NCBI GenBank assembly: GCA_022410635.1
Contig: JAJVDF010000001.1
Location: 14,390,934-14,454,933, forward strand
Length of the DNA: 64,000 nt
Origin: Tretioscincus oriximinensis
Taxonomy: Eukaryota > Chordata > Lepidosauria > Squamata > Gymnophthalmidae
Reading direction: 5' to 3'
How positions within the stretch are numbered: position 1 is the stretch's first letter; each line of letters starts with the position of its first letter. Below are positions 24,401 through 32,749 of this stretch, piece after piece. The notes below the pieces were generated by a model, which had not been told where the DNA came from, made no database searches, and saw nothing but the letters and a program-made list of their open reading frames with translations. The translations under genes and the position numbers were made by a program.

Positions 24401-27400
24401 TGGGTTCGTAACTAGTTTCATCCTCTGTAGGAATTTCAAAATGGAGACTTTGCTTTTTATTAAGCCAGCTATTCCACCAGGAACCTTAATGGCCTCTCTA
24501 GACCTGGAGAATGTTGCCATTTATCCTGGATCCAGGTGCTATCATCGGTTTGCCCTGGGGGGCCGCAATTCCAGTGGACTCCATTGGCTTTTGGCCTGGC
24601 TACCTCACTGTAGGTCTTTAGTAAACTCATTTTTGCTCTTGTGACAGTGCTCAGTCGCAGTGTTTGTCTATTTAGATGATCTGCTGGTGGTCACTCTTCC
24701 CCTAGCCCAGGTGAAGGCAGTTGTGGTGGCCACTCTTCAGTGTTTTCAACAGCACGATTTTCTGATCAACTTTGAAACAGTTCAAGGGAGCTCTTTTTAA
24801 TCTATTGTCCATCTGGGTGCACTAATTCGCAGATACTATTGCCCTAGATCTGGCCATGGTAACATAATCCCAGGCCCTGCTTCTAAACTGTTTTCAGGCG
24901 GCACAGNTCTCTTCACGAGGCGACATTTCTGTTGCGTAGCCTGGTGTCGGCCTATGACACTGTGCCTTGGGCCAGGTTCCACTCCAGGACTCTTCAGTGG
25001 CATCGCCTTCCCCTTGCTGGCTATATTGCCTGCAGTCGCTACAGATGCTCTGTCTCTGGGAATCTTTGTGATGGTGGGCTTCATCCACCAACCTCAGGCG
25101 GGGGTCGCCGTTGTCCTCTTTGTGCCAGTGGTCTGCACCACCAATGCCAGCCTGACAGGGTGGGGAGCCCACTGCAGAGATAGGGTGGCTCACGGCTTCT
25201 GGTTTACAGAGGAATCTGAGCATTCTGGAACTTCGGACTAACTATCTAGCTCTCCTGACCTTGGAGGATCTGCTCTATGGGCACCATGTTTGGTATTCAC
25301 AAACAACACTACAGCGCAGTCCTATATAAGGTGCCAAGGGGGCACTAAGTCACGATCCCTCATGTCTCTTTCTGCTTTGCTTTTTTCCTGGACAGAGCAT
25401 GACATCCTGTCACTCTCTGCTCATTATATCCAGAGCTCTCAGAATGTGACAGCCGATGCCCTGAGCCAGCAGAGTAGACTCTACACCCTTCGCTTTTTTC
25501 CATGTTGGCATCCAGGTGGGGGGCTCTGGTGAGCGACCTCTTCGCCACAGCCTCCAATACCAGGTTCCACGCTTTCTGGCATGCTACAGGGATCCCCAGG
25601 CCAAGGGGATTGACACCCTGTCACGTCCATGGCTCTCATGTCTGCTCTACGCCTTCCCTCCTGTTTCACTTTTGACGAGGTTTCTGGCCAGGGCCAGTGA
25701 CTTCAGCTCCTACTTTATTCTCGTCGCATCCTTTTGGCTGAGGAAACCCTGGTTTTCCCTCATCAGCCTTCTGGCCGTTGACTGGTCCTATCATCCACCC
25801 TTCAGACCGCACCAGTGGCTTCAGGGGACCGTCTGCAATCCCAACGCTTGTTGGTTACGTCTGACTGCATGGCTGCTCAGAGGAGACAACTGCGCAGACT
25901 AGGGGTGCAGGATGATGCCATTGCCACTATGGTGACCGACAAGAGGCAGTCTACCCTCAAGATATACTCTAACACTTGGAGGGTTTTCTGTTCTTGGGCA
26001 CAGGAACAGCGCATTGACCTCTTTAAGGCCTTGCCAGAGCAGGTTCTGGTGTTCCTTCAACGCTCCAGCACCCTTTGACGCCAGGTGGCAGCAATTGCCA
26101 TGGTGTTGAATATCTCCAATGACTTGCCTTTGGCCTCTAACAGACTGATCTGGAAATTTGGCAGGGGTCAAGTCCAAGGAGCCCCCTTCGGTTTGCAGGT
26201 TCCCTTCTTGGAAGCTGCGCACAGTCCTCCGGGCCTTTGCTGCTGCGCCATTTGAGCCTCTGTCGGAGGCCTCATTGATGCATCTGACTTATAAGACTGT
26301 TTTCTTGGTCGCAGTCACGACCTCACGGTGGGTATTGGAACTGGCAGCTCTGTCAACACACCTGCATTGTTTCAAAAAGACTCGGGGGGGTCTTTTATTT
26401 TGCTCACTAATCCTTATTTAAACTAAAGGTTAACTCTTAAGTTCCATGTGAAGCAGGAAATCTACCTGCCTTCTTTCTGCCCTAATCCGGTGGCGCCACT
26501 GGAACACTACATGTTAAAGGGCAGTGCTTGCTCCTGTTAGGGCTACGGCCAGTATTAGGACAACAGTCTGTTTGTTCCATCCCTGTAAGAAAGGCCATCC
26601 GGCCAAGCCATGGGTTATTGTGCATCCTGGCTAGTCAACATTTTTTTTTTGCCTTTTTTAAAATAATAATAATTAATAATTATTATTACTACTATTACTA
26701 CTATTATATGATTTATTTATTGTTGTTGTTGTTTATTTTCAGGCAAACATAAACCATAAACAATACAACAGAAACACACATAAATCGCCCACCCCCTCCC
26801 CATAATAGTCAACATTATTAAGTTGTGTTACCGGCTGTTAGGTACACCACTGCCTCTAGGGGTTATGGCACAATATACCCATTCAACCTCGACCTCAGCT
26901 GTCTTCTTCAATTGAGCTGCAGTAGAGGAAATCTGTGCGGCAGCAACCTGGAGTGCGCCCTCAACTTTTACAAGGCATTATAAGTTGGATGCCTTTGCCT
27001 CAGATAACGATGTGGATGGGAGAAGGATTCTCCAGCAAATTTTAGAGGACAGTCCCTAGTCCCCCACCCAGGGGATCTATGCTTTGGTACGTCCCACTGT
27101 TAAAGGCACGGGCTACCTCCTAGATCCAGGGAAAGGAACANCNCAATGTCACACTTACCTGTGGGGTGGTGTTCCTGGATCTAGGAGGTAGGTGATGCCT
27201 ACCCTCCCGTTGGACTAGGGACAGGAGTGATGTCTCTGGACCAGGGTGTGGGATCCCAGTCAAGGTCAGATTGTACTGGACTCGCATTTCTTGCTTTCTA
27301 CGTATTATTCCTTTCCTTGTACAGTGAATAACCTGTTTTTGGTTCCGGCTACCGGTGTCCGTGTTGGTTCCTCCTTTGGTGCTCCAGAAGGACTGATTAG

Positions 27401-30400
27401 ATACTGCCTGGAGTTGAACTTATATTTCTCTCCTAAGGCGGGGCTTCTGTCGCTGCAGCGGTGGACAATCCCATGTTAAAGGCATGACCTACCTCCTAGA
27501 TCCAGGAACACCACCCCTCAGGTGACATTGGGGTGTTCCTTTTTGTTTTAAAGAGTTTTAAAGAAGTTTTATGTCTGCTTTCTAAGGGAATTGTGGTTGC
27601 TTTCTGGTTTGTTGTATTCCTGGTTTTTCTTTTGAGTTGTGTTGGTTGTTTAACAGTAACATATGACCAGCTTCCAGTATTTCATCTTCTGGCAACATCT
27701 TTGCTTCCAGCTTTATGGGTGTCAGTTGTGTTTCTGTTGCTTTTCTGTGCTACTTTTTCATGATGACAAGAACCCATTTAAAAGCTTGAATGCCCAAGCT
27801 GTGGCATCATCAGCAATAAAAATGTGAAAAATGTGAAACAGGAATTATTGTGCTTGCAATGGGGCATGCTGGGAACTCTAGTCCAAGCAGCAGGCAGCTT
27901 CTTCTGCCCAGCCTGTGCAGGGTCTTGCTGTCCTGCAGACTACAGCTCCCAGCCTGCACTGCCCACATAGGAAACATTTTTGCTGCTATAGAAAGTTGGC
28001 TCAGGGACTTGTGTATAATCAGATTACCTCTTAAATGCCATCTTTTGGAGCTGAAGAGGCCTAAATGTTGCAACCTTATTTTGAGGGCATTCAACAAATT
28101 TCCCCTCCATTCTTCCCCACAAGGGTAGCTATATTTCTTCTGTTTAAAAGTGGTTGAAGTGGATTGAACAAGTATGAGCTAGTTCACTTTAAATATATAT
28201 ATATACTCAAAAACATTTAACCTACTGGTGCTTTGACTAATCTAATTTTGTTAGTATCTACTTTTATTTTGAAATTTACAAGTAGCTGCTGCATTTCCCG
28301 CCCTTGCCTTATATTTGGCTCAATACCTTTTCCCAGGGTGTGGTTTTGTTGTTGTTGTTTTGTTTTGGGTGGTAAAATTAGGTACCTTGCCTTATATTCG
28401 GGTCGTCTTATACTCGTGTATATACGGTATATACATTTGCCAGTACCTTACGATCTGCTGGTGATGTCCGCTTAATTGTGTAGTGAAAGGGGTGGAAAAA
28501 TAGGAGAGGGTGATATCCACAGACTATGAAATAGCCTCCCTTCTGAGGCACTTCTACTCCAATCGCTATAACAATTTAGATGTTTGATGAAGATGCTTTG
28601 CTATTTGCTTTTTGGATAAAGAAATAGCCTCTTTTTCATACATTATTATTGTCTCAGCGATTTCATTTCAAGATGTGTTTTTAAATTGGCTTTATTTTAA
28701 TCTGCCTTGAGACTTCTGGATAACAGGGAGATATAAAAATGCAAACAAAGATTCATTTATGTGTTTTTTGCCCATGCAGGAATCCTTTCTGACCAGTTAA
28801 ATCTTTTGTTTCCTGTTTAAGAGTGTTAAAATAATGCAGAACAGACTTTTATGCATCTTTTTATACTTTCTTAACCTTGCAATTTCAGTGTGAACACGAT
28901 GTTCAAATATTAAATGCAACAATATTCAATATTTCTGTTTTAAATGTATTTGTGGTGTAAAAAAAGGCGTATTTCACCATTTCTCGAATCAATGAAGGAG
29001 TGGGTTAAGATTACTTGTTGCTTCAACCATCTTAAAAGTGATTCAGGGGTGGAAACTTAAGGGACATTTGAGTTGATCCTCCCCACTTTTGTGCTCTAAA
29101 TCTATAATGTTTTTATACTGATGCTTCTGTTTTCATTTAACAGAGTTCCCAGCAGCCCGGAGGTGTCACAGCTGTGTACAGATAAAGAATGGTAAGATCA
29201 GCTATCTTTATTTCTTATCAGTAAAGGAAAGCTCTTGCTTAAGAACTCAATTAAACTGGCTGGAAACCTGCTCGTACACACACATCTTCCCAGTAAATAA
29301 ACATTCATAAATATTCTACTTTTGAGAGAGATGAAGGATACTCAACTGGAGATGCTATGAGAAACTCTTTATTTCCCACATTGCTTTGGTCAGTAACACA
29401 AGCAATTCTCCAATACATAAATCCTACAATTAGCAATTCATCATCCATTTCTCGTAGAAATTCATTAAAGAGTGTCCAGTTTAAGACATATTTGGCAAGT
29501 GGCCTGTTCCTTATGAAAAATGTCAGTTTATTCATTTCAGTTAGATCCATCCATTTGATAAACCAGCCTTCAATCAAAGGAATTATTTCTTTTGTCCAGA
29601 TCTGAGCAGATCAATTTTGGCAGCTATAATCGTATACTGTAATCATTCTAATGTAGTTTTTATCCATTAGAGTTTTATCCATTAGAACTGTGGCCTCTAT
29701 GGAAGCACTGTTTTTAAATTATTGATAACGTATTTGATTTTTTTTTAGCTTTTTTACATATCCAACACATACAATTAAAAATTCCAGTATATACATTGCA
29801 TTTCTAAAACCTGTTTAAAACATTTTAGAAAGTTTGTCCAAAGTCAAATACCATCTATGTATATCAAGTTACAAAAAATCTTAATGTACAGAAAATTTGA
29901 TTATGAAACCTCCACATTTTATAGTTCCATTTGTATGTTATGATCACTTTTTGCTCATGTAATACATTTATTTTACTTGTTCCAGATCAGGAGAGATGGG
30001 AAGCAACTGTAAAACTGAATATGTAATATTGAAAGAAACTTCCTTGAGTTGAATGGAGATCAAACCAGTCAAACTGATTGTGCATTAGAAGCACAAATTC
30101 TGAAGCTCAAGCTTAAATACTTTGGCCACATAATGGGAAGATGGGACTGAAACACTGGAAAAAGCTCTTTTGCTGGGAAAGATTTTAGACAAAAAGAGGC
30201 CATGGATGAAATGGATAGATTATGACATGGAAGCAATAAATATGACAGACTTTCTGAGGCAGTGGAGAATAGAGGGCCTGGCATGCCATGGCATCATGAA
30301 GAATGAACTCAAAAGTCTATGAGGATCTACTTTAATAAAGCTGTTACAACACTAATAAGCTCTATGGGTCATTAGAAATTTGAATGTTTAGGTTGTGTAG

Positions 30401-31314
30401 ACAGATTTTTTATTAAGCAGTGTAGACTATGGTTGCTGCTATTTAAAACCTACGACAACAGTTCTCAAGAAGGCTCTTAGATGGCAGTCTTTATTATTCT
30501 CTCTTGGTCTGTCATTTCAGATGTCTTTGTCTGTGGAGGATATGATGGGGAAATCATCTTGGGAGACATTTGGAAACTGAATCTACAAACTCTCCAATGG
30601 GTTAAACTCCCAGCTGTTATGCCCGAGCCAGTCTATTTTCACTGTGCTGCTGTGACTCCGGTAAGGAAATTCAACCTTCCACTCCTTTCTGTAAGTGACC
30701 TCCAAGGTAGGGACAGGCTGAAAACTCCTGAGTCCTCTGTGCAACTCATTGATATTTATTTCATTTATTTCTGTACCATTGTACAATGATTTCAAACAAA
30801 TAGCCGTATTAATCTTTGTCCAAAAAGTCTAGTGGAAAGGGCTTGTGGCACTTTAGAGACCAACAAGAGAAAGGTAGGCAGCGCGAGCTTTCGTGCATCT
30901 GAAGGAGACGTGTCTATGAAAGCTCAACCCTTCCTCTTATTAGTCTCTGCTACAAGCCTCCCCCTGCTAGACGTATTGTACAGTTAAGTCTCAGGAGTGT
31001 GAATAGATAGAAATTGGAGGAGCGGGGAGATAAGTCAACAGTGGGTGGAACCTAGCCAAAGGAGCATTCTGGTGTGATTCCACTGTCCTTCTGTTTCCAT
31101 GCAGGCTGGCTGTATGTACGTCCATGGAGGGGTGGTGGACATCCACAGGAATAGGCGGACGGGCTCCCTGTTCAAGATGTGGCTGGTGGTCCCCAGTCTC
31201 CTGGAACTGTCTTGGGAGAAGCTTCTTGAGTTTTTCCCCCACATAGCAAAACTCAGCAGATCGCAGCTCTTGCACCTTGGACTCACACAAGGACTCATTG
31301 AGCGCTTGAAATGA
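9346..31314 (+). CDS. KLHDC10: KLHDC10, kelch-domain E3 substrate receptor (nine coding exons found)
   Basis: Exons 9346-9487, 12401-12622, 15300-15454, 17294-17442, 18449-18533, 20280-20346, 29144-29191, 30521-30660 and 31105-31314 join in frame to 1218 bases, 405 residues. After a Gly-rich N-terminus come six kelch repeats, each with a GG doublet (LYVFGGYNPDYDES, LLVFGGTGIPFGES, LYVFGGTTGYIYST, IYILGGGTSWTAYS, VFVCGGYDGEIILG, MYVHGGVVD). A C-terminal BC/Cul2-box-like helix region ends in LGLTQGLIERLK. KLHDC10 is a CUL2 substrate receptor that reads C-terminal degrons, including alanine-tailed products of ribosome quality control. It is also reported to inhibit PP5 and activate ASK1. Human KLHDC10 is 442 residues; most of the difference is a short exon 2 (basic KKKIRWDPVRRRFIQ segment) that I cannot find between 9488 and 12400. 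Confidence 0.96.
9855..10110 (+). mobile_element. tRNA-derived SINE, full-length looking
   Basis: An A box (TTGGTGTAGTGG) and B box (GGTTCGATCC) are spaced as in a tRNA. They are followed by the body CCCCACTCCTCCATGAAAGC and an AAATAGATAAATAAAT tail. This is a second, distinct squamate-type SINE family, in KLHDC10 intron 1. Confidence 0.85.
10165..10302 (+). mobile_element. Single-arm copy of the 8125-8325 element
   Basis: It reads CATCTGAAGAAGCAGATCTG through AACACGGCTATTTCTCTGG and matches the right arm and tail of the palindrome at 8198-8325. Confidence 0.8.
11040..11400 (-). mobile_element. LINE fragment, antisense, decayed
   Basis: It contains TTGAATTGGGCTCACTAGTG and CCAGTTCATCTCTTTCAGG, shared with 20480-21060. 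The block recurs antisense at 39115, 40060, 45340 and 48230. The family is probably the same L2-like LINE. Confidence 0.5.
12401..12622 (+). CDS. KLHDC10: KLHDC10 coding exon 3 (kelch 1)
   Basis: The acceptor is TCTCTATTACAG. It encodes (G)HRIPPARSGHRCVADNANL, the first kelch blade with GGYNPDYDESGG, and MPRELASMS. GTAAGT donor at 12623. Phase 1 entry means exon 1 can splice to it directly without frameshift. Confidence 0.96.
12680..13200 (+). mobile_element. CR1 LINE 3' part, sense, old
   Basis: It reads through the CR1 RT C-terminus and 3' end (GACTGGAAAAGGTGCAACG, AGTATTTTTTCACTCAG, GATATGTCCAGAAGCACATG), with many substitutions. It lies in KLHDC10 intron 3. Confidence 0.75.
13352..14330 (-). 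mobile_element. L1 LINE ORF2 C-terminus and 3' end, antisense
   Basis: A ~271-codon frame (14325-13510) without internal stops, with one N, encodes the L1 ORF2 C-terminal region. Marks are KILSRWYRTPVQLSHM, a C..HGC..GTF.H...DC cluster and IWAAQIVVARGWKEKQNW. The poly(T) at 13352-13382 is the antisense poly(A) tail. The long open frame suggests a fairly young, 5'-truncated insertion. Confidence 0.85.
14559..14625. repeat. Short tandem duplication
   Basis: A block containing GTGATATGCAGTGAAATCCA is present twice, at 14571 and 14602, each preceded by GAATTAC. Confidence 0.85.
14768..15240 (-). mobile_element. CR1 LINE 3' part, antisense, next to KLHDC10 exon 4
   Basis: It covers the CR1 3' UTR and the RT C-terminus on the minus strand ([40 protein letters not shown]), with a deletion near 14830. 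Confidence 0.85.
15300..15454 (+). CDS. KLHDC10: KLHDC10 coding exon 4 (kelch 2)
   Basis: It encodes VLHGNNLLVFGGTGIPFGES then NGNDVHVCNVKHKLWAL and RGKKPNRVYGQ. The acceptor is TTTCTTTGCCAG and the donor GTACTG. An antisense CR1 copy ends only ~60 bases before the acceptor. Confidence 0.96.
16395..16492 (+). mobile_element. LINE/SINE 3' tail
   Basis: TTGGCCGCCCTGAAATCTTC followed by GGGCGGGGTATAAATAAAT and an (AAATAAT) tail is a common reptile LINE 3' end. The remainder of intron 4 (15610-16390 and 16500-17290) holds nothing I recognise. Confidence 0.55.
17294..17442 (+). CDS. KLHDC10: KLHDC10 coding exon 5 (kelch 3)
   Basis: It encodes AMAIINGSLYVFGGTTGYIY then STDLHKLDLNTREWTQLKPN and CDMPEER. 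Acceptor CTTGTCAG, donor GTGAGC, phase 0 to phase 2. Confidence 0.96.
17443..18448 (+). other. KLHDC10 intron 5, no feature recognised
   Basis: It is bounded by GTGAGC and CACTTCAG. No repeat or extra exon is visible. Confidence 0.6.
18449..18533 (+). CDS. KLHDC10: KLHDC10 coding exon 6 (kelch 4)
   Basis: It encodes (R)YRHEIAHDGQRIYILGGG then TSWTAYSLNK. The acceptor is CTGTCACTTCAG and the donor GTAAGA. Phase 2 to phase 0. Confidence 0.96.
18773..18895. mobile_element. Miniature inverted-repeat element, CACTGAGCC family
   Basis: It starts CACTGAGCCTTATTCTGGG and ends with the inverse (AGAATGAGACTCAGTGCA). It shares the internal CTAGCATGTGGATGG with 21700-21975 and 59771-59900. Confidence 0.6.
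19458..19535 (+). repeat. Microsatellite: (ACAG)n then (ACAT)n-like
   Basis: At least six ACAG units are followed by degenerate TACATACA/ATGTACATAC sequence. Confidence 0.9.
19745..19945 (-). mobile_element. CR1 LINE 3' end, antisense
   Basis: It contains CTACTGGACCAGCCACAGCT, GTCCAGCATCCTGACTCACA and AAATATGCATCAGC, all CR1 3' blocks. Confidence 0.7.
20280..20346 (+). CDS. KLHDC10: KLHDC10 coding exon 7
   Basis: It encodes IHAYNLETNTWEEITTKPYK then KK. The acceptor is TTTTGGCTTAAG and the donor GTAAGG, phase 0 to phase 1. It is followed by an 8.8-kb intron holding the DIRS element. Confidence 0.94.
20480..21060 (-). mobile_element. LINE fragment, antisense, decayed (same family as 11040-11400)
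   Basis: It carries GTGAATTGGGCCTGGTAGCG, CAATCAGCTCTTTCAGG and CCAGAGCATGGATTACC. These are long-known dispersed blocks of squamate non-LTR elements. Confidence 0.55.
21225..21370 (+). mobile_element. Left end of a CCGTATATACTCG-type DNA transposon
   Basis: TACCGTATATACTCGAATAT marks a terminal repeat, and TTGCTTTATATTTGGCTC nearby recurs at 28300. The matching inverted end is at 28398-28435. Confidence 0.5.
21700..21975. mobile_element. CACTGAGCC-family MITE pieces
   Basis: CACTAGCATGTGGATGGCAG, CCACTGAGCCTTATTCTGGG and inverted partial copies show the family at 18773 and 59771. It appears doubled or rearranged here. A C-run follows 21608. Confidence 0.5.
22130..22255 (+). repeat. DIRS left inverted terminal repeat
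   Basis: It begins CCCTGGATCTAGGAGGTAGC and runs to CTAATCAGTCCTTCTG; its inverse forms 27385-27508. Confidence 0.92.
22980..23175 (-). mobile_element. CR1 LINE 3' fragment nested in the DIRS gag region
   Basis: AGAGCCCTGCTGAATTGGGC, GTCTCGCACAGAAACCCACC and CATGAATTTGTCTAATCCT match the antisense CR1 3' end. Confidence 0.75.
24385..24960 (+). pseudogene. DIRS reverse transcriptase remnant
   Basis: FKMETLLFIKPAIPPGTLMA, SLDLENVA and, in a shifted frame, AVFVYLDDLLVV (YLDD at 24669-24680) are the fingers and catalytic palm motifs of DIRS RT. Several frameshifts and an N at 24907 interrupt it. Confidence 0.8.
25075..25500 (+). pseudogene. DIRS RNase H remnant
   Basis: NASLTGWGAHC, FTNNTTAQSYIRCQGGT and HYIQSSQNVTADALSQQ are the order of motifs in the DIRS/Ty3-type RNase H domain, spread over two frames. 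Confidence 0.75.
25815..27060 (+). pseudogene. DIRS tyrosine recombinase remnant
   Basis: The N-terminal SAM-like part (STLKIYSNTWRVFCSWAQEQ) is followed by WKLRTVLRAFAAAPFEPL and LTYKTVFLVAVTTSRWVLEL. The C-terminal block is EEICAAATWSAPSTFTRHYK with the nucleophile Tyr. The catalytic Arg position of box I (TxRRVxEL type) reads Trp. A 26643-26805 insertion splits the gene. Confidence 0.8.
26643..26805 (-). mobile_element. Small retroposon inserted in the DIRS recombinase, with target duplication
   Basis: It is flanked by the direct repeat TAGTCAACATT (26632-26642 and 26806-26816). It begins with a T-run (antisense poly(A)), holds an AAT/TTA-type simple repeat, and ends ACCCCCTCCCCATAA. It looks like a truncated antisense L1 3' end. 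Confidence 0.75.
27093..27197 (+). repeat. DIRS internal complementary region
   Basis: CCCACTGTTAAAGGCACGGG to TAGATCCAGGG is the complement of 22131-22172. GTTCCTGGATCTAGGAGGTA to GATGCC is the complement of 27481-27508. Two N calls (27141, 27143) lie between. Confidence 0.9.
27385..27508 (-). repeat. DIRS right inverted terminal repeat
   Basis: It starts CAGAAGGACTGATTAGATAC and ends CTCCTAGATCCAGGAAC; it is the inverse of 22130-22255. Confidence 0.92.
27770..28250. other. KLHDC10 intron 7 between repeats
   Basis: A short antisense CR1 piece (27960-28110: ATCAGATTACCTCTTAAATG, GAGCTGAAGAGGCCTAAATG) and otherwise unassigned sequence. Confidence 0.55.
28250..28435 (-). mobile_element. Right end of a CCGTATATACTCG-type DNA transposon
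   Basis: CGTCTTATACTCGTGTATAT followed by ACGGTATATAC is inverted relative to 21228. CCTTGCCTTATATTTGGCTC is shared with the left piece. A GTTGTTGTTGTT run is inside. Confidence 0.5.
28436..29143 (+). other. KLHDC10 intron 7, 3' part, nothing recognised
   Basis: AT-rich unique sequence up to the exon 8 acceptor. Confidence 0.55.
29144..29191 (+). CDS. KLHDC10: KLHDC10 coding exon 8 (48 bases)
   Basis: This small exon encodes (E)FPAARRCHSCVQIKN. The acceptor is CATTTAACAG and the donor GTAAGA. The codon split over the 7/8 junction reads GAG (Glu), where mammals have Gly (KIGFPAARR). Confidence 0.94.
29985..30312 (+). mobile_element. BovB (RTE) LINE 3' end
   Basis: GATCAAACCAGTCAAACTGA, AAATACTTTGGCCACATAAT, GCTGGGAAAGATTTTAGAC and GAGGGCCTGGCATGCCATGG are the BovB RT/3' end signature known from squamates and ruminants. 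Confidence 0.85.
30521..30660 (+). CDS. KLHDC10: KLHDC10 coding exon 9 (kelch 5)
   Basis: It encodes (D)VFVCGGYDGEIILGDIWKL then NLQTLQWVKLPAVMPEPVYF and HCAAVTP. Acceptor TGTCATTTCAG, donor GTAAGG; phase 1 to phase 0. Confidence 0.96.
30811..30965. mobile_element. Hairpin MITE in KLHDC10 intron 9
   Basis: The ends GTCTAGTGG...GCTAGAC are inverted. The inner arms (GGCACTTTAGAGACCAACAA, GAGCTTTCGTGCATCTGA versus CATCTGAAGGAG..TGAAAGCTC..TTAGTCTCTG) pair imperfectly. It is related to the 8125-8325 family. Confidence 0.65.
31105..31314 (+). CDS. KLHDC10: KLHDC10 coding exon 10 (kelch 6, Cul2-box-like end, stop)
   Basis: It encodes AGCMYVHGGVVDIHRNRRTG then SLFKMWLVVPSLLELSWEKL and ends QLLHLGLTQGLIERLK, TGA at 31312-31314. 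The C-terminal helices match the elongin/cullin-2 binding box of KLHDC receptors. Acceptor TTTCCATGCAG. Confidence 0.96.
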   Translation, partial: AGCMYVHGGVVDIHRNRRTGSLFKMWLVVPSLLELSWEKLLEFFPHIAKLSRSQLLHLGLTQGLIERLK

Positions 31315-32585
31315 AAACTTTGCTTCTAAAACACTAATTTAAAAAGTGACTCCTCACCTCCCACCTCCTTTACACGTTTCTTCCCCCCCCCCAGCCCCNC
31401 CCTATTTATGAGCACCCTAAAGGATGCTGCTAAGGAGTGGCGGTGACCAGCTCCAAAGCCTTATTCAGCAAAATACATCAGATGCCTTTTCTGTGAATTT
31501 TTATTTTAGAGGAAGTTGACTTTTTTTTAATTTATGGAATCTATAAATACATCCTGAACTAAAGATCCTGTTGCTGAACCATCTGCTGCATGTTTGTAAT
31601 CCCAGAAAGCAAGGGGGTAGCTGCCATGACCTGCCTCCCCACTTCAGACTTAGCTCCAGTTCTATTAGGTGTGCTTAACTGCATTAGTGCCAGGAAACTA
31701 TTCCACCGGCTCTCATCAGCCCAGCTGTACCCCAGCTCTGCTTCTGGACGCTAAAGAAGCCCCAGACCCACCCAGAGTGTCTTCTTGTAGGCGTTGCAGC
31801 TGGACCAGACTGGTGCAGGGTGAGTGGTGACTTCTAAAATGCTTTTCCTTCCTTCCCTTTTTTTTTTTTTTGCCCTTTCGTGCTGTGATGCCTGAGCCAG
31901 TGTTCGCTGCCTTCAGCCTGGTCCCACAGCGGTTTGCTAATCAAGGCAGCAAAATGAGAGAAGGTGCCGCCGGTCATCTCTTCTACAATGTCAACCAAAC
32001 AGGAATTAATGAAGACGTGAGGAGTCTTGTGCTGTTTTTTCCCGCCTAGATACCAATATAAATGACGAGAGAGAAAAAAGAATTTATTGCTTGGTTCTGG
32101 AGCCGTATCAGCCTCTGATTTTTCTTTTGTAGGTACAATCTCTGCTGGCCTCTTTTAAAGTCCCCAAGGATGAATTTGTCTTAAACAACTACTGAAACAA
32201 CCTGTCTGTTTTCCCCAAAAGGTTTTGTATGAACTGGTCCTTCATTTTCAAGATCTACCACACTGTCATTGGTTTCTCCCCCTACCCCACCCTTATCAGT
32301 ATGTGCAAAATGCTTGACACACTGCTGTGAACAGTATTTGCCTTTTTTNAAAAAATGCTGGAAAAGAAAGAATGTCTGTGTCTTAACTATTGAATCCTAC
32401 ACGGCCGTAGAAACAGGGTTTGTCCTTAACCTGGGAAAACTGGATGTCTTACTTTTAAAAAAAGGTTTTATTTTATAGTGGGGAAGTGGGCTGGTTCAAC
32501 CCTTTGCTTCAATGCAGTATGTTTTTTGTGTATTTATACTTCTCTATCCCATCCTATACATGAACGTCTCAGGGTGGGTAATAAA
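31315..32585 (+). other. KLHDC10: Probable KLHDC10 3' UTR and downstream sequence
   Basis: There is no exon here. The first good AATAAA on this strand is at 32580-32585, but it lies in a LINE-tail-like repeat (about 32515-32600), so the true cleavage site is uncertain. A T-run and an N are near 31860 and 32349. Confidence 0.35.
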
Positions 32586-32749
32586 GAACAAAAAGTACAA
32601 AATAGATGTATTTGAAAACAACGGTGCCTAAAAGTGGGGAGACGAAACTGTTTCTTCACCCAAAGCCTTCAGTAAAAAGTGCATCGCCAAAGCTTTTCTG
32701 ACTGTATATGCTTGATACACCTTGGGGGAGAAGGGAAGGGAGACCGCCA

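Larger units (their letters stand above)
22132..27542 (+). mobile_element. DIRS-like tyrosine-recombinase retrotransposon, near full length but inactive
   Basis: Inverted terminal repeats lie at 22130-22255 and 27385-27508 (both carry GGATCTAGGAGGTAG or its inverse next to the end). An internal complementary region at 27093-27197 joins the complement of the left end (27093-27135) to the complement of the right end (27168-27197). The right end runs ~30 bases past the ITR and is also mirrored in the internal region. This is the diagnostic DIRS layout. In between, in order, are a decayed gag-like stretch, reverse transcriptase with YLDD, RNase H and tyrosine recombinase, all with stops and frameshifts. 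It is in sense orientation in KLHDC10 intron 7. No target duplication is expected for DIRS elements and none is seen. Confidence 0.9.
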
